64,000 nt of DNA from Xanthomonas sp. 10-10 (GTDB lineage Bacteria > Pseudomonadota > Gammaproteobacteria > Xanthomonadales > Xanthomonadaceae), in NCBI RefSeq assembly GCF_040182365.1, contig NZ_CP144460.1:3162001-3226000 (forward strand), in the 5' to 3' direction. Below the pieces are notes generated by a model that saw only the letters and a list, made by a program, of their open reading frames with translations, searched no databases and was not told the DNA's origin. A program made the position numbers and the translations under genes. Of this stretch, positions 1 through 11,159 are shown in pieces (position 1 is the stretch's first letter; each line of letters begins with the position of its first letter).

Positions 1-211
1 CGGCAACGGTCAGGATGAAGAACACGAACAACTGACCGGCGGTATCGCCGAGCTCGCGCGAGAACGCGATGAAGTTGACGTTGACCGACAGCAGCATCAA
101 CTCGATCGACATCAGCAAGACGATGACGTTCTTGCGGTTGAGGAAGATGCCGGCCAGGGAGATGCAGAACAGCACCGCGCCCAGTCCAAGCAGGTGGCCC
201 AAGGTAATCAA
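1..211 (-). CDS. nuoK: NADH-quinone oxidoreductase subunit K, 3' part outside window
   Basis: Membrane subunit of complex I that takes part in proton translocation. Only the first 70 codons lie in the window. The translation begins [14 protein letters not shown] after a TTG initiator and continues through [20 protein letters not shown], the conserved helix with the membrane glutamate. The TTG start is supported by a GGAG ribosome binding site a few bases upstream and by its overlap with the nuoJ stop in the sequence TTGA, the coupling style of this operon. The reading frame is open to the window edge. Identification is secure; the C-terminus cannot be assessed. Confidence 0.93.
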   Translation of the reverse strand, partial: MITLGHLLGLGAVLFCISLAGIFLNRKNVIVLLMSIELMLLSVNVNFIAFSRELGDTAGQLFVFFILTVA

Positions 212-867
212 GACTTCGCCTCCTGTCCGCCGGCCGCGTCGACCTGCGGCGCAACCTGTACCGGCTTTTCAACCGCCATTTTGACCATGCGCAGACGATC
301 ACCTGCCTTGACCCGCGACTGCTCGCCGGCGTTCTGCAGCTTGATGCCGGTGCGCTTGCGCAGGGTCAGCATCACTGCAGCCACCACCGCCACAGTCAGA
401 ATCACCGCAGCAAATTCGAACGGCAGCAGGAACTCGGTATACAGGCTCTTGGCCAGCCAGGTCAGGTTCGAGCTGTCGGCAGCCTGCGCTGCTGCATTGT
501 CGACGGGGAACGGCGTGGCAGTGCGTGACTTGACCCCGATCAAGGTGACCATCTGCGCCAGCATCGCCACCGCAACGATCACGCCCAGCGGCATGTACTT
601 GACCCAGCCCTCGCGCAGCCGGCTGGTGTCGATGTCCAGCATCATCACCACGAACAGGAACAGCACCATCACCGCGCCGACGTAGACCAGCACCAGGGTG
701 ACGCCGAGGAACTCGGCACCGACCAGCAGCCAGATGCAGGCCATCGAGAAGAAGGTGAGGATCAGGCACAACACGGCATACACCGGGTTACGCACGCTGA
801 TCACCGCACCGGCGGACACCACCGCGATTGCGGAGAAGGCGTAAAATGCAATAGAGACCCAGTCCAT
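208..867 (-). CDS. nuoJ: NADH-quinone oxidoreductase subunit J
   Basis: Integral membrane subunit of complex I, 219 residues. It has about five hydrophobic helices, including the conserved third-helix stretch [20 protein letters not shown], followed by a polar, alanine- and proline-rich cytoplasmic tail. Two in-frame ATG codons stand together at 870 and 867. The GAGG Shine-Dalgarno at 873-876 is 5 bases from the second and only 2 from the first, so the second was chosen. A longer upstream reading would overlap nuoI. The stop overlaps the TTG start of nuoK. Confidence 0.95.
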   Translation of the reverse strand: MDWVSIAFYAFSAIAVVSAGAVISVRNPVYAVLCLILTFFSMACIWLLVGAEFLGVTLVLVYVGAVMVLFLFVVMMLDIDTSRLREGWVKYMPLGVIVAVAMLAQMVTLIGVKSRTATPFPVDNAAAQAADSSNLTWLAKSLYTEFLLPFEFAAVILTVAVVAAVMLTLRKRTGIKLQNAGEQSRVKAGDRLRMVKMAVEKPVQVAPQVDAAGGQEAKS

Positions 868-874
868 CATGACC

Positions 875-1363
875 TCAACGGAAGGCGGCATCGGCAGCGC
901 GACGCTCGGCGATCTCGGCCTCTAGCCGGTCTCCGATCGCCAGCAGCTGCGGCTTGTTGACAATGTTCTCGCCACGCTTCTCGAAGTGATACTCGAGGAT
1001 GTGCGTTTCGACGATCGAGTCCACCGGGCAGCTTTCTTCGCAAAAGCCGCAGAAGATGCACTTGAACAGGTCGATGTCGTAGCGCGTGGTGCGGCGCGAG
1101 CCATCCTCGCGCTTGGCCGAGTCGATGGTGATCGCCAATGCCGGGCAGACCGCTTCGCACAGCTTGCAGGCGATGCAGCGCTCTTCGCCATTGGGATAAC
1201 GACGCAGCGCATGCAGGCCACGGAAACGCGGCGACTGCGGAAACTTCTCCATCGGATACAGCACGGTGTACTTGGGCTTGAACGTGTATTTCAACGTCAG
1301 CCACAAGCCTCCGAGCAGTTCGAGCAGGAGCAAGCTCTTGAAGTAATGGGTGATCTTGTTCAT
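875..1363 (-). CDS. nuoI: NADH-quinone oxidoreductase subunit I (2x[4Fe-4S])
   Basis: Peripheral-arm subunit carrying the two [4Fe-4S] clusters (N6a and N6b) that pass electrons to NuoB. Two ferredoxin-type motifs are visible, [12 protein letters not shown] and [12 protein letters not shown], spaced as in the family. Length is 162 residues, normal for proteobacteria. A TTG codon lies just upstream of the ATG at 1363, but ATG is the usual family start and follows the nuoH stop at once. The N-terminus has the short amphipathic region that contacts the membrane arm. Confidence 0.96.
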   Translation of the reverse strand: MNKITHYFKSLLLLELLGGLWLTLKYTFKPKYTVLYPMEKFPQSPRFRGLHALRRYPNGEERCIACKLCEAVCPALAITIDSAKREDGSRRTTRYDIDLFKCIFCGFCEESCPVDSIVETHILEYHFEKRGENIVNKPQLLAIGDRLEAEIAERRAADAAFR

Positions 1364-1366
1364 CAA

Positions 1367-2461
1367 TTACACGCCCTTCTGGATCACGCCGTAAAACACC
1401 ATCAATGCCGTCACTGCGATCCACACGATCGTGAGCGGAATGAACACCTTCCAGCCCAGACGCATGATCTGGTCGTAGCGGTAGCGCGGGAAGCTGGCAC
1501 GGAACCAGATGTAGGCGCTGGCGAAGAAGAACACCTTCATCAGCAGCCACGGCCAACCGCCCTTCCACACCCAGTCAATCCACGGCGAGATGTCTGGGCT
1601 GCCCCACACCTGGGGCCACGGGCTCAACCAGCCGCCCAGGAAGAAGATCGAGATCAGGAAGCTGACCAGGATCATGTTGGCGTATTCGGCCAGGAAGAAC
1701 AGTGCGAATGCACCGCCCGAGTATTCCACCATGTGGCCCGCGACGATTTCCGACTCGCCTTCCACCACGTCGAACGGCGCGCGGTTGGTTTCGGCAACGC
1801 CGGAGACCCAGTACACGATGAACAACGGGAACAGCGGAATCAGGAACCAGTCGAAGAAGCCGGAGTTACCCGCTTGCGCAAACACGATCTGGCTGAGGTT
1901 GACGCTGCCGGAAGCGATCATTACGCCGACCAGCGCAAAACCCATCGCAATCTCGTAGCTGACCACCTGCGCGGCCGAGCGCATCGCACCCAGGAACGCA
2001 TACTTGGAGTTGGAGGCCCAGCCGGCGAGGATGATGCCGTACACGCCCAGCGAGGTCATCGCCAGCAGATACAGCAGACCGACGTTGGCATTGGAGAGCA
2101 CCAGCTGCGCATCGAACGGCACCACCGACCATGCCGCGAATGCCGGCGCCAGCGTCAGCAGCGGCGCGATGATGAACATCGCCTTGTGCGAACTGCTCGG
2201 CTGCAGGATCTCCTTGAACAGGAGCTTGAACACGTCAGCGAAGGCCTGAAAGATGCCCATGCCCACGTACATGGGCCCGTGACGCACGTGCATCCAGCCG
2301 ATGAGCTTGCGCTCCCAGACCACGTAGAAGGCCACCGATACGATCACCGGCACGGCGATCAACAGGATCTTCAACACGGTCCACAGCACGATGCCGCCGT
2401 CGCCCAGTCCGAGGAACCACTGGTGCAGGGGATCGACCACGTTCAACAGCAATTCGTTCAT
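1367..2461 (-). CDS. nuoH: NADH-quinone oxidoreductase subunit H
   Basis: Membrane subunit at the junction of the two arms of complex I; it forms part of the quinone-binding cavity. 364 residues with about eight hydrophobic helices. Conserved loop signatures are visible, including [14 protein letters not shown] near the N-terminus and [15 protein letters not shown] in the quinone loop. The ATG at 2461 overlaps the nuoG stop in ATGA, which fixes the start; an open frame further upstream lies inside nuoG and is not used. nuoI begins three bases after its stop. Confidence 0.96.
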   Translation of the reverse strand: MNELLLNVVDPLHQWFLGLGDGGIVLWTVLKILLIAVPVIVSVAFYVVWERKLIGWMHVRHGPMYVGMGIFQAFADVFKLLFKEILQPSSSHKAMFIIAPLLTLAPAFAAWSVVPFDAQLVLSNANVGLLYLLAMTSLGVYGIILAGWASNSKYAFLGAMRSAAQVVSYEIAMGFALVGVMIASGSVNLSQIVFAQAGNSGFFDWFLIPLFPLFIVYWVSGVAETNRAPFDVVEGESEIVAGHMVEYSGGAFALFFLAEYANMILVSFLISIFFLGGWLSPWPQVWGSPDISPWIDWVWKGGWPWLLMKVFFFASAYIWFRASFPRYRYDQIMRLGWKVFIPLTIVWIAVTALMVFYGVIQKGV

Positions 2462-4692
2462 GCAGCCACCACCGTTACGCGACCGGCGCCAAGCGGCGCG
2501 GTAGCGCCGTGGCCGGATTCGATCCACACCGTGCCCGGTGCAACGCGCTTGTCCAGCACCACCGGCAACGTCGCCTTACCAGCGTCGGTGCCGACCTTGA
2601 CCATCTGGCCTGCGCCAATCTGTAGCTGCGCAGCCTGCTCCGGATGCATCGCCACACACGGCGAGACGTTCAGCGGATGCGACTGCAACGCAGCGGCGCG
2701 ACGCACCACCGCGTCGGTGCGGTAGATCGCGGCGGTTGCCGCAACCTCCAGCCCGTCGGTGGTCGCCTGCGGCTGGGCCGAGGCTACCGGGCGCACGTCG
2801 CGGTTCTGCATGCCGGCACGCAGGCCGACCAGATCGATGAACTCGAAACCGGCCAGACCCAGCTCGCCACCCAGCGCACGCAGCACACGCCAACCTTCGC
2901 GCGCTTCGACCGGCAGGCGGCCTGCGGCACGCGCCGTCTGCACGCGACCATCCAGATTGGTCAGCGAGGCGTCGATTTCCGGCAGTGCGCCGATCGGCAG
3001 GATCACATCGGCCACATCGCGCGTCGAAGCGCAGGCGAACTGGCTGAATGCAATGACCTTGGCGCCGGCGAGCGCGCTGCGTGCAGCGGCGGCATCGGCA
3101 AAATCCAGACCCGGCTCGATGCCGTACAACACGTAGGCCTGACGCGGCTGCGCCAGCATGCCGGCCACATTGCGTGCGGTCGGCAGCACGCCTTGCGACA
3201 CCAGACCCACCGCGTTCGCACCCTGCGGGATACGGCACAGCGAGGCGCCCGTTGCGGCAGCGAAGTCGCGTGCGGCAGCACGCAGCGCCGCAGCCTGCGG
3301 ATGATTTTCAGCCAGTGCGCCAACCACGATTACGGCGCGCGTCGCGCCCTTGACCACATCGCGCAGCGCGGCATCGTCGAGTGCAGCAGCCAGTTTCGAC
3401 GGCGCGACGACGGTGCGGCTGGCCTGGGTAAATGCGAAATCGAAATCGACCGGATTGACCGAATGGATCTGCGTGCGGTTCTGAATGTGCGCCTTGCGCA
3501 GACGCGCATGCAGCAATGGCAGCTCGTGACGCACGTTGGTACCGAACAGCACCACCACATCGGCCTGTTCGATCTCGGCCAGCGGCGTTGCAAACGTTTC
3601 GGCCACCGCAGCGTCGGAGAAATCGCGATTGAGCAGACGGTGATCCAGATTGCCGCTGTTCAAGCCTTCGGCCAGACGTGCGAGCAGCGCGCCTTCCTCG
3701 TTGGAGGTGGACGGATGCACCAGTACGCCAAGCTGATCGCCAGCGTTGTCGCGCAGGATCTGGGTCGCAGCGGCCAGACCTTCGGTCCAGCTCATTTCGG
3801 TCCACTCGCCGTTGATCTTCTTCAACGGCTTGACCGCACGGTCTTCGGAGTACAGACCCTGATGCGAGTAACGGTCGCGATCGGACAGCCAGCACTCGTT
3901 GACCGCCTCGTTCTCGCGCGGCACGGTGCGCAGCACTTCGCCGCGACGCACGTGCAGGAACAGGTTCGAGCCCATCGCGTCGTGGTAGCCCAGCGACTCG
4001 CGCGCCATCAGCTCCCACGGGCGGGCACGGAACTGGAACACCTTGTTGGTCAGCGCGCCGACCGGGCACACGTCGATGACGTTGCCGGAGATTTCGGTGG
4101 TCAGCGGCTTGCCGTCGTAGGTGCCGATCTGCAGGTTTTCACCGCGATACATGCCACCCAACTCGTAGGTGCCGGCGATGTCTGCAGTGAAGCGCACGCA
4201 ACGGGTGCACTGGATGCAGCGGGTCATTTCGGTGGCGACCAGGGGACCGATGTCCTCGTCCGGCACCACGCGCTTGCGCTCGTTAAAGCGGCTGACCGAA
4301 CGGCCGTAGCCGAGCGAGACGTCCTGCAACTCGCACTCGCCGCCCTGATCGCAGATCGGGCAGTCCAGCGGGTGATTGATCAGCAAAAATTCCATCACGC
4401 TGCGCTGGTACTTCAGCGCCTTTTCGCTACGCGTGGTGACCTTCATGCCGTCCATCACCGGGGTGGCGCAGGCCGGCGACGGCTTCGGGGATTTTTCGAC
4501 GTCCACCAGGCACATGCGGCAGTTGGCCGCGATCGGCAGCTTCTCGTGGTAGCAGAAGCGCGGGATCGGGATGCCGGCCTTGTCGGCGGCCTGGATGATC
4601 ATCGAGCCCTTCGGCACCACCAGGGACTGCCCGTCGATTTCGACGGTGACATGATCCGGAGGTACGTTCGGGTTGACTGGTTGGGCGCTCAT
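2458..4692 (-). CDS. nuoG: NADH-quinone oxidoreductase subunit G
   Basis: Large iron-sulfur subunit of the complex I electron-input module, 744 residues. The N-terminal [2Fe-2S] ferredoxin domain has its cysteines around RFCYHEKLP and CRMCLVD. It is followed by the [17 protein letters not shown] segment with a His ligand and by [10 protein letters not shown] for further [4Fe-4S] clusters. The remainder is the molybdopterin-oxidoreductase-like fold, which carries no cofactor in this family. The start at 4692 overlaps the nuoF stop (ATGA). An upstream in-frame extension of 33 codons is low-complexity and inside nuoF, so it was rejected. Confidence 0.96.
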   Translation of the reverse strand: MSAQPVNPNVPPDHVTVEIDGQSLVVPKGSMIIQAADKAGIPIPRFCYHEKLPIAANCRMCLVDVEKSPKPSPACATPVMDGMKVTTRSEKALKYQRSVMEFLLINHPLDCPICDQGGECELQDVSLGYGRSVSRFNERKRVVPDEDIGPLVATEMTRCIQCTRCVRFTADIAGTYELGGMYRGENLQIGTYDGKPLTTEISGNVIDVCPVGALTNKVFQFRARPWELMARESLGYHDAMGSNLFLHVRRGEVLRTVPRENEAVNECWLSDRDRYSHQGLYSEDRAVKPLKKINGEWTEMSWTEGLAAATQILRDNAGDQLGVLVHPSTSNEEGALLARLAEGLNSGNLDHRLLNRDFSDAAVAETFATPLAEIEQADVVVLFGTNVRHELPLLHARLRKAHIQNRTQIHSVNPVDFDFAFTQASRTVVAPSKLAAALDDAALRDVVKGATRAVIVVGALAENHPQAAALRAAARDFAAATGASLCRIPQGANAVGLVSQGVLPTARNVAGMLAQPRQAYVLYGIEPGLDFADAAAARSALAGAKVIAFSQFACASTRDVADVILPIGALPEIDASLTNLDGRVQTARAAGRLPVEAREGWRVLRALGGELGLAGFEFIDLVGLRAGMQNRDVRPVASAQPQATTDGLEVAATAAIYRTDAVVRRAAALQSHPLNVSPCVAMHPEQAAQLQIGAGQMVKVGTDAGKATLPVVLDKRVAPGTVWIESGHGATAPLGAGRVTVVAA

Positions 4693-6023
4693 GCAGCCAC
4701 TCCGACTTGCGTGTCGACGATCGAGCGACCGTTGACGATGTAGTACTCGAATTCGTCCCAGAACTGGCGCAGGAAGCCTTGGATCGGCCACGCCGCCGCT
4801 TCACCGAACGCGCAGATGGTGTGCCCTTCGATCTGGCCGGCAACGGTACGCAGCTGGTGCAGGTCTTCCATCGTGGCCTTGCCGGCGACGATGCGCTCCA
4901 GCACGCGGTGCATCCAGCCGGTGCCTTCGCGGCACGGGGTGCACTGGCCGCAGGATTCCTTGTGGAAGAACTGCGAGATGCGGCAGGCAAAGCGTACGCA
5001 GCAGACGCTGTCGTCCAGCACCACGATCGCGCCGGAACCCAGGCCGGTGCCCAGCGCACGCAAGGTGTCGTAATCCATCTGCAGGCCGGCCACCTGGTCG
5101 GCCTTCAGCACCGGCATCGACACACCGCCAGGTACAACGCCCTTGAGCTCGCGGCCCGGACGCAGGCCGCCGGCCATTTCCAGCAGCTCGTCGAAGGTGG
5201 TGCCGAGCGGCACTTCGAAGTTGCCGCCCTTCTGCACGCAACCGGACACCGAGAAGATCTTCGGGCCGCCGTTCTTGGTCTTGCTCAGCCCAAGAAACCA
5301 CTCCGGGCCGTTGCGAATGATCGCCGGCACCGACGCATAGGTCTCGGTGTTGTTGATGGTGGTCGGCTTGCCGTACAGGCCGAAGTTGGCCGGGAACGGC
5401 GGCTTGTAGCGCGGCTGACCCTTCTTGCCTTCCAGCGATTCCATCAATGCGGTTTCTTCGCCGCAGATGTAGGCGCCGGCACCCAGCGCACCGTAGATAT
5501 CGATATCCACGCCGCTGCCGAGGATGTTCTTGCCCAGCCAGCCGTTGGCATACGCATCGGCCAGCGCCAGCTCGAAGTTCTCGAACGGCTCATGGTGGAA
5601 CTCGCCGCGCAGGTAGTTGTAGCCCACGGTCGAGCCGGTGGCGTAGCAGGCGATCGCCATGCCCTCCACCACCGAATGCGGGTTGTAACGCAGGATGTCG
5701 CGGTCCTTGCAGGTTCCCGGCTCGGATTCGTCCGAATTGCACAGGATGTACTTCTGCATGTTGCCCTTGGGCATGAACGACCACTTCAGACCGGTCGGGA
5801 AGCCTGCGCCACCGCGGCCGCGCAGGTTCGATGCCTTGACCATCTCGATGACATCGGCCGGCGCGATCTTCTCTTCGAGGATCTTGCGCAACGCGGCGTA
5901 GCCACCGGTCTTGAGGTAGCTCTCGTAGGACCACGGCGTGTCGTAGTGCAGGGTCGTGTAGACGACCTGATGCGGCAACGGCGCCGGACCGACCGGACCT
6001 GTAGGTGCGTGATGATGTGCCAT
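4689..6023 (-). CDS. nuoF: NADH-quinone oxidoreductase subunit F (NADH/FMN-binding)
   Basis: NADH dehydrogenase flavoprotein of complex I, where NADH reduces FMN. 444 residues. The glycine-rich NADH/FMN motif [13 protein letters not shown] is followed by [14 protein letters not shown]. The N3 [4Fe-4S] motif [13 protein letters not shown] lies in the C-terminal third. The histidine-rich N-terminus (MAHHHAPTG) looks peculiar but reads directly from an ATG four bases after the nuoE stop. Translationally coupled to nuoG. Confidence 0.97.
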   Translation of the reverse strand: MAHHHAPTGPVGPAPLPHQVVYTTLHYDTPWSYESYLKTGGYAALRKILEEKIAPADVIEMVKASNLRGRGGAGFPTGLKWSFMPKGNMQKYILCNSDESEPGTCKDRDILRYNPHSVVEGMAIACYATGSTVGYNYLRGEFHHEPFENFELALADAYANGWLGKNILGSGVDIDIYGALGAGAYICGEETALMESLEGKKGQPRYKPPFPANFGLYGKPTTINNTETYASVPAIIRNGPEWFLGLSKTKNGGPKIFSVSGCVQKGGNFEVPLGTTFDELLEMAGGLRPGRELKGVVPGGVSMPVLKADQVAGLQMDYDTLRALGTGLGSGAIVVLDDSVCCVRFACRISQFFHKESCGQCTPCREGTGWMHRVLERIVAGKATMEDLHQLRTVAGQIEGHTICAFGEAAAWPIQGFLRQFWDEFEYYIVNGRSIVDTQVGVAA

Positions 6024-6026
6024 GTC

Positions 6027-6554
6027 TTATTCCAGCCCGTCCAGCAGCGCGTCGACCTTCTCTTTCGTCAGGTGCTCGTGGTAGTGGCCGTTGATGACCA
6101 TCATCGGCGCTGCCGAGCAGGCCGCCAGGCACTCTTCTTCGCGCTTGAGGTAGACGCGGCCATCGGCCGTCGACTGCCCCAGCTTGCAACCCAGCTTCTT
6201 CTCGGCGTGCGCCAGCAGATCTTCGGCGCCGTTGAGCCAGCAGCTGATATTGGTGCAGAACGCCACGTTATGGCGGCCGACCTTTTCGGTCTCGAACATC
6301 GAGTAGAAACTGGCGACCTCGTAGGCCCACACCGGCGGCAGTTCCAGATACTTGGCCACGCCGACGATCAGCTCATCGGTCAGCCAGCCCTGGTTCTGCT
6401 CCTGCGCAGCATGCAGGCCCTGCAGCACCGCCGAACGCTTGCGGTCGGGCGGAAACTTGGCCAGCCAATGATCGATGTGCGCGCGCGTCTTGTCGCTCAG
6501 CACCACCTGCGGATCGACGTCGCGCGCCGCTTCGAAATTACCCGTCGCCTTCAT
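6027..6554 (-). CDS. nuoE: NADH-quinone oxidoreductase subunit E ([2Fe-2S])
   Basis: Thioredoxin-fold [2Fe-2S] subunit (cluster N1a) of the NADH-oxidising module, 175 residues. The four ligands are visible as C(x4)C in CTNISCW and CxxxC in [10 protein letters not shown]. The N-terminal helical half ([19 protein letters not shown]) is typical. The start overlaps the nuoD stop (ATGA), and the stop is three bases before nuoF. Confidence 0.96.
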   Translation of the reverse strand: MKATGNFEAARDVDPQVVLSDKTRAHIDHWLAKFPPDRKRSAVLQGLHAAQEQNQGWLTDELIVGVAKYLELPPVWAYEVASFYSMFETEKVGRHNVAFCTNISCWLNGAEDLLAHAEKKLGCKLGQSTADGRVYLKREEECLAACSAAPMMVINGHYHEHLTKEKVDALLDGLE

Positions 6555-7858
6555 CGGTCAACCTCACCGAAAACCAAATCGTAAGTACCGATCATCGCCA
6601 CGACGTCGGCCAGCAAATAGCCACGCACCACCGCGTCCATCGACGACAGATGCGCAAAGCCCGGCGCGCGCAGATGCACGCGGAACGGCTTGTTGGCGCC
6701 ATCGGACATCAGGTAGCAGCCGAACTCGCCCTTGGGCGCTTCGACCGCGCTGTAGGTTTCGCCGGCCGGCACGCAATAGCCTTCGCTGAACAGCTTGAAG
6801 TGATGGATCAGCGCTTCCATGTCGTCCTTCATGCCTTCGCGGCTTGGCGGAGCGACCTTGAAATTGGTGACCATGACCGGGCCGGGATTGGCCTTCAGCC
6901 ATTTCACGCACTGCTTGATGATGCGGTTGGACTCGCGCATCTCGGCCACGCGGACCAGGTAGCGGTCGTAACAGTCGCCGTTGGTGCCGACCGGGATATC
7001 GAACTCCACCGCGTCGTACTTGGCATACGGCTGCTTCTTGCGCAGATCCCATTCGATGCCCGAGCCACGCAGCATCGGGCCGGTCATGCCCCAGGCGCGC
7101 GCCAGATCCGGGCTGATGATGCCCACGTCGACGGTGCGCTGCTTCCAGATACGGTTATCGGTCAGCAGCGTTTCGTACTCGTCCACGCGCGCCGGGAAGG
7201 TGTTGGTGAACTCCTCCAGGAAGTCCAGCAGCGTGCCCTCGCGACCGGCGTTGCGCTTCTTCAGCGCCCCACCCTTGTGCCAGCGGGATTCCTTGTACTG
7301 CGGCATGCGATCGGGCAGATCGCGATACACGCCACCGGGACGGTAGTAGGCCGCGTGCATGCGCGCGCCGCTGACCGCCTCGTAGACGTCCATCAATTCT
7401 TCGCGCTCGCGGAACGCGTACAGCATCACCGCCATCGCGCCCAGATCGAGTGCGTTGGAACCCACCCACATCAGGTGGTTCTTGATGCGGGTGATCTCGT
7501 CGAACATGGTGCGGATGTACTGCGCACGCTCGGGCGCCTCGATGCCCATCAGGGACTCGATCGCGCGCACGTAAGCGTGCTCGTTGCACATCATCGACAC
7601 GTAATCCAGACGGTCCATGTACGGAACCGACTGGTTGAACGGCTTGGACTCGGCCAGCTTCTCGGTGCCACGGTGCAGCAGGCCGATATGCGGATCGGCA
7701 CGTACCACGGTCTCGCCATCCATTTCCAGGATCAGGCGCAACACGCCGTGCGCCGCAGGGTGCTGCGGGCCGAAATTCATCGTGTAATTGCGGATTTCCT
7801 GCTTGCTTTCGACAGGATTGCTCGCGAAGGCATCGGTTGCCTGGCGGAACTCACTCAC
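6551..7858 (-). CDS. nuoD: NADH-quinone oxidoreductase subunit D
   Basis: The 49-kDa-type subunit that lines the quinone-reduction site opposite NuoB. 435 residues. Family signatures seen are [18 protein letters not shown] near the N-terminus, [12 protein letters not shown], and the C-terminal [20 protein letters not shown] with the conserved acidic end FGEVDR. The ATG at 7858 overlaps the nuoC stop (ATGA). Confidence 0.97.
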   Translation of the reverse strand: MSEFRQATDAFASNPVESKQEIRNYTMNFGPQHPAAHGVLRLILEMDGETVVRADPHIGLLHRGTEKLAESKPFNQSVPYMDRLDYVSMMCNEHAYVRAIESLMGIEAPERAQYIRTMFDEITRIKNHLMWVGSNALDLGAMAVMLYAFREREELMDVYEAVSGARMHAAYYRPGGVYRDLPDRMPQYKESRWHKGGALKKRNAGREGTLLDFLEEFTNTFPARVDEYETLLTDNRIWKQRTVDVGIISPDLARAWGMTGPMLRGSGIEWDLRKKQPYAKYDAVEFDIPVGTNGDCYDRYLVRVAEMRESNRIIKQCVKWLKANPGPVMVTNFKVAPPSREGMKDDMEALIHHFKLFSEGYCVPAGETYSAVEAPKGEFGCYLMSDGANKPFRVHLRAPGFAHLSSMDAVVRGYLLADVVAMIGTYDLVFGEVDR

Positions 7859-8607
7859 TTGGCAGTCTCCGACTTGCCCACTTCACCAGCGGCAGTCTCA
7901 TAACGGGCATCGTCGCGAATCACACGCGGCACACCAACGCGCGGTTCGACCGAGGTCACCGGCTCGTACACAACACGCTTGCGCTCTTCGTCGTAACGCA
8001 CTTCGACGTTGCCGATCAGCGGGAAATCCTTGCGGAACGGGTGGCCGACGAATCCGTAGTCGGTCAGGATGCGGCGCAGGTCCGGGTGGCCGTCGAACAC
8101 GATGCCGAACAGGTCGAATGCTTCGCGCTCGAACCAGTTCACGCCCGGCCAGATATCGGTCACCGACGCCACCACCGGCACCTGCTCGTCCGGTGCATAG
8201 CAACGCACCCGCAGACGCTGGTTGTGCTGATAGGAAATCAGCTGGGCGACCACCGCAAAGCGCTGCTTGGGCATGTGCTGCGGATGGGCGCCGGTGGAGC
8301 TTTCCTGGCTGGGAAACTCTCCCCAACCGAAGCGACCGACGGCCTTGCCTTCGACGCCGCGACTGAAGCCCTGCGACGACACGTCGGCGGTATCCCACTC
8401 GTCGCTGCCATAGCCCAGGTAATCGACGCCGCACAGATCGCTGAGCTGCTCGAAACCGAGCTCGTCGCGTAGCGCCAGACAGGTGGCGTGCCAATCTGCC
8501 GCAGCGACTTCCAGCGTCACTTCGCCGCGCGGCAAGGCCACGGCGATCTGCGCACCGGCGAAACGTGCCGCAAGTCGGTCAGTGAAGGAAGATGCTTGCT
8601 CTGCCAT
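7855..8607 (-). CDS. nuoC: NADH-quinone oxidoreductase subunit C
   Basis: The 30-kDa-type peripheral subunit of complex I, 250 residues, encoded separately from nuoD, as in most proteobacteria outside the enterics. The conserved block [20 protein letters not shown] is followed by [20 protein letters not shown]. The start ATG at 8607 lies 36 bases after the nuoB stop; this is the only real gap inside the nuo run, and no promoter is evident in it. Confidence 0.96.
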   Translation of the reverse strand: MAEQASSFTDRLAARFAGAQIAVALPRGEVTLEVAAADWHATCLALRDELGFEQLSDLCGVDYLGYGSDEWDTADVSSQGFSRGVEGKAVGRFGWGEFPSQESSTGAHPQHMPKQRFAVVAQLISYQHNQRLRVRCYAPDEQVPVVASVTDIWPGVNWFEREAFDLFGIVFDGHPDLRRILTDYGFVGHPFRKDFPLIGNVEVRYDEERKRVVYEPVTSVEPRVGVPRVIRDDARYETAAGEVGKSETAK

Positions 8608-8643
8608 GGGGGCTTGGCTGCTCTCGTTAGGAGAAGACGGGTG

Positions 8644-9198
8644 TCAGCGCGCGATGGTCTGGGTACGCCAGATCTTCTTCTGCAGCTGCAAGATGCCGTA
8701 GACCAGGGCCTCGGCGGTCGGCGGGCAGCCCGGGACATAGATGTCCACCGGCACGATGCGGTCGCAACCGCGCACCACCGAATACGAATAATGGTAATAG
8801 CCGCCGCCGTTGGCGCAGCTGCCCATCGAAATGACCCACTTCGGGTCCGGCATCTGGTCGTAGACCTTGCGCAGCGCCGGGGCCATCTTGTTGACCAGGG
8901 TGCCGGCCACGATCATCACGTCGGACTGGCGCGGCGACGGGCGGAACACCACGCCGTAACGGTCCAGGTCCAGGCGCGACGCGCCCGCATGCATCATTTC
9001 GACCGCGCAGCAGGCCAGACCGAAGGTCATCGGCCACATCGAGCCGGTACGCGCCCAGTTCAGCAGTGCGTCGACGCTGGTGGTCACATAGCCCTTTTCG
9101 AGCAGCGGGTTTTCGCCGTCCGGGCGCAGGATGTCTTCCACCCGGCCTTCCGGCATCGGGTTGGTCATCAGACGATCCAGGGTCTGAATCACTCCCAT
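8644..9198 (-). CDS. nuoB: NADH-quinone oxidoreductase subunit B ([4Fe-4S] N2)
   Basis: Carries cluster N2, the direct electron donor to quinone. 184 residues. The ligand motifs are visible: the paired cysteines in [10 protein letters not shown], then [10 protein letters not shown] and [13 protein letters not shown]. The start at 9198 ([11 protein letters not shown]) gives the normal family length and overlaps the nuoA stop by ten bases. A much longer open frame upstream runs through nuoA in another frame and is not coding. Confidence 0.97.
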   Translation of the reverse strand: MGVIQTLDRLMTNPMPEGRVEDILRPDGENPLLEKGYVTTSVDALLNWARTGSMWPMTFGLACCAVEMMHAGASRLDLDRYGVVFRPSPRQSDVMIVAGTLVNKMAPALRKVYDQMPDPKWVISMGSCANGGGYYHYSYSVVRGCDRIVPVDIYVPGCPPTAEALVYGILQLQKKIWRTQTIAR

Positions 9199-9545
9199 TC
9201 CAGCGCTCCCTTCTTCCACACGTAGATAAAGCCGAGGAACAACATGCCGACGAACAGGCCCATGGTGACCAGCGAACGTGCGCCGATCTCCATGAACACC
9301 TGCGTCCACGGCACGATGAAGATGATTTCCAGGTCGAACACGATGAACTGGATCGCGATGAGGTAGTAGCGCACATCGAACTTCATGCGCGCGTCTTCGA
9401 AGGCCTCGAAGCCACACTCGTACGGAGAAAGCTTGCGCGCGTCCGGGCTGCGCGGAGCGAGGAACCGACCAATCAACATCAGCACGATGCCGATGCCGGT
9501 GGCGACGATCAGAAACAGCAGACTCGGCAAATATTCGGCCAGCAC
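9189..9545 (-). CDS. nuoA: NADH-quinone oxidoreductase subunit A
   Basis: Small membrane subunit of complex I and first gene of the nuo operon. 118 residues with three transmembrane helices, the conserved loop [20 protein letters not shown] and the helix [17 protein letters not shown]. The best start is GTG at 9545, giving [14 protein letters not shown] as in relatives, with a purine-rich GAGAGA upstream. The first in-frame ATG is far upstream and would add a basic leader with no family counterpart. The operon promoter should lie in the roughly 100 bases between this start and the tRNA gene. Confidence 0.94.
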   Translation of the reverse strand: MLAEYLPSLLFLIVATGIGIVLMLIGRFLAPRSPDARKLSPYECGFEAFEDARMKFDVRYYLIAIQFIVFDLEIIFIVPWTQVFMEIGARSLVTMGLFVGMLFLGFIYVWKKGALEWE

Positions 9546-9650
9546 AGCGATTCTCTCTTGCCTCTGCCCGCACGCGCCGCGTGCCGGCATGGGGTATAGG
9601 CAGACCCTGCGCGCGACACGTCGCGATGCGCAGGAACTGCAGCCAAACAA

Positions 9651-9735
9651 TGGTGCCCAAGAGGGGACTCGAACCCCTACGACCTAAGTCGCTACCACCT
9701 CAAGGTAGTGCGTCTACCAATTCCGCCACCTGGGC
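9651..9735 (-). tRNA. tRNA-Leu (anticodon GAG)
   Basis: An 85-base class II tRNA including an encoded CCA. The acceptor arm GCCCAGG pairs with the 3' end ahead of CACCA. The D-arm contains GGTAGACGC, the anticodon stem-loop is CTACC-TTGAGGT-GGTAG with GAG as anticodon, a long variable arm follows, and the T-arm contains GGTTCGAGTCC. It lies between secG and nuoA, the common arrangement in this bacterial group, and is probably co-transcribed with secG. Confidence 0.96.
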
Positions 9736-9784
9736 ATACGTTGCGCCGCTGGGCATCCCAGTGCGCAGCGTATTGTAACCGGCT

Positions 9785-10258
9785 TCAGCGTTTTTGTGCT
9801 GGTTCTGAAGCGTTTTCTTCGCTGGCGGCGGGCGCCGACGGCGCAGGCGCGGACTGCGCCGGTGCAGCAGCCGGCGCAACTGCAGGAGCAGGCTGCGACG
9901 GAGCGGTCGGTACCGCACCAGCGGCAGGCGCCTGCGGCAACGGCTTAGCCAACTCACCGGCTGCGGCCGGGGCCGGAGTGGCGGACTGCGACATCACACC
10001 CAGGTTCTGGTCGGTCGGACGGGCACCGTGGGTGGCGTACCAGGCCATGAACAGGCTGATGCTGAAGAACACCACGGCCAGCCACTTGGTCGACTTGGAC
10101 AGGAAGTTCGACGCACCCTGCGAACCGAACACCGTGCCCGACGCGCCCGCACCGAAGCCGGAACCGGCCGCCGCACCCGCGCCACGCTGCATCAGGATCA
10201 GCGCAATCATCGCCAGCGCGACCAGCACGTAGACCACATTGAGGATCAACATCAGCAT
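9785..10258 (-). CDS. secG: Preprotein translocase subunit SecG
   Basis: Auxiliary subunit of the SecYEG protein-export channel. 157 residues. The N-terminal half has the SecG fold: helix 1 (LILNVVYVLVALAMIALIL), the conserved MQRGAGA and glycine-rich linker, and helix 2 (WLAVVFFSISLFMAWY). The C-terminal half is a long Ala/Pro-rich low-complexity tail, longer than in Escherichia coli but common in Xanthomonadaceae. Located between tpiA and tRNA-Leu, a conserved placement. Confidence 0.95.
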   Translation of the reverse strand: MLMLILNVVYVLVALAMIALILMQRGAGAAAGSGFGAGASGTVFGSQGASNFLSKSTKWLAVVFFSISLFMAWYATHGARPTDQNLGVMSQSATPAPAAAGELAKPLPQAPAAGAVPTAPSQPAPAVAPAAAPAQSAPAPSAPAASEENASEPAQKR

Positions 10259-10291
10259 TTCGAAATCCGTCCCCGGACAAAACTTAATGGG

Positions 10292-11047
10292 TTAACAAGC
10301 GGCCGCCGCACGCGCAATGGCCAGGAAATCTTCGGCCACCAAGGAGGCGCCTCCGACAAGCCCGCCGTCGACATCGGGCTGTGCGAACAGCTCGCTGGCG
10401 TTGTCGGGCTTGACACTGCCTCCGTACAGGATGGGCAGAGAGTCGGCGATTCTAGCATCCGCCTTCGCGACTTCGCCACGCAGGAAGGCGTGCACGGCCT
10501 GGGCCTGGGCCGGACTGGCGGTCCGCCCGGTGCCGATCGCCCAGATCGGCTCGTACGCGAGCACGGCCCGTTCGAAGCCTTCGCTACCGACCAGGGCAAT
10601 CACCGGCTCGAGCTGGGCACGTAGGATTGCCTCAGTCTGACCGGCTTCACGCTGCTCCAGCGATTCGCCCACGCAGAGCACCGGGATCAACCCGGCATGG
10701 ATGGCGGCGGCAAACTTGCGCGCCACCAGCTCGCTGCTTTCCTGGTGATACTGACGACGCTCGGAGTGGCCGACCAGGCCGTATTCGGCGCCGACATCCA
10801 CCAACATCGTTGCCGAGACCTCGCCGGTGTAGGCGCCCTTCTCGTTGCTACTGACGTCCTGGGCTCCAAAGGACAGGTGATGGGCCTCGAAATCCTCGAT
10901 CAGGTCGCCGAGGTAAGGCAGTGGCGGCAGGATGACGACATCGACACCCTCCAGGGGCATGTGCGCGGCGATCCGGTCCACCAGTTCGGTGGCGAAGGCG
11001 CGGCTGCCATGCAGCTTCCAGTTTCCGGCAACGATCTTTCGACGCAT
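10292..11047 (-). CDS. tpiA: Triosephosphate isomerase
   Basis: Interconverts dihydroxyacetone phosphate and glyceraldehyde 3-phosphate in glycolysis and gluconeogenesis. 251 residues. The substrate lysine is in AGNWKLHGS, the electrophilic histidine in GHSERR, and the catalytic glutamate in LAYEPIWAIGTG. The phosphate-binding end GGSVKPDNA is also present. The start at 11047 (MRRKIVAGNWK) gives the standard length; longer upstream open frame is not homologous. secG follows on the same strand. Confidence 0.97.
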   Translation of the reverse strand: MRRKIVAGNWKLHGSRAFATELVDRIAAHMPLEGVDVVILPPLPYLGDLIEDFEAHHLSFGAQDVSSNEKGAYTGEVSATMLVDVGAEYGLVGHSERRQYHQESSELVARKFAAAIHAGLIPVLCVGESLEQREAGQTEAILRAQLEPVIALVGSEGFERAVLAYEPIWAIGTGRTASPAQAQAVHAFLRGEVAKADARIADSLPILYGGSVKPDNASELFAQPDVDGGLVGGASLVAEDFLAIARAAAAC

Positions 11048-11159
11048 CAGGCGCAGGTTCCTGAGTTGAAGACAGGCGACAGAATAGCCCATGCCCTGTC
11101 GGCAACCGGCACACTTCTGTCTGCCGCATGTCCCATCCCTCCCCCACCAGGAACCTGCC

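Noticed and set aside
986..2725. Long plus-strand open frame opposite nuoI, nuoH and nuoG
   Set aside because: It is antisense to genes with clear cofactor motifs, is very rich in Arg, His and Gln and has no recognisable domain; it mirrors the codon bias of the real strand. The same holds for the long plus-strand frames at 2644-4743, 4707-6584 and 6650-7903.
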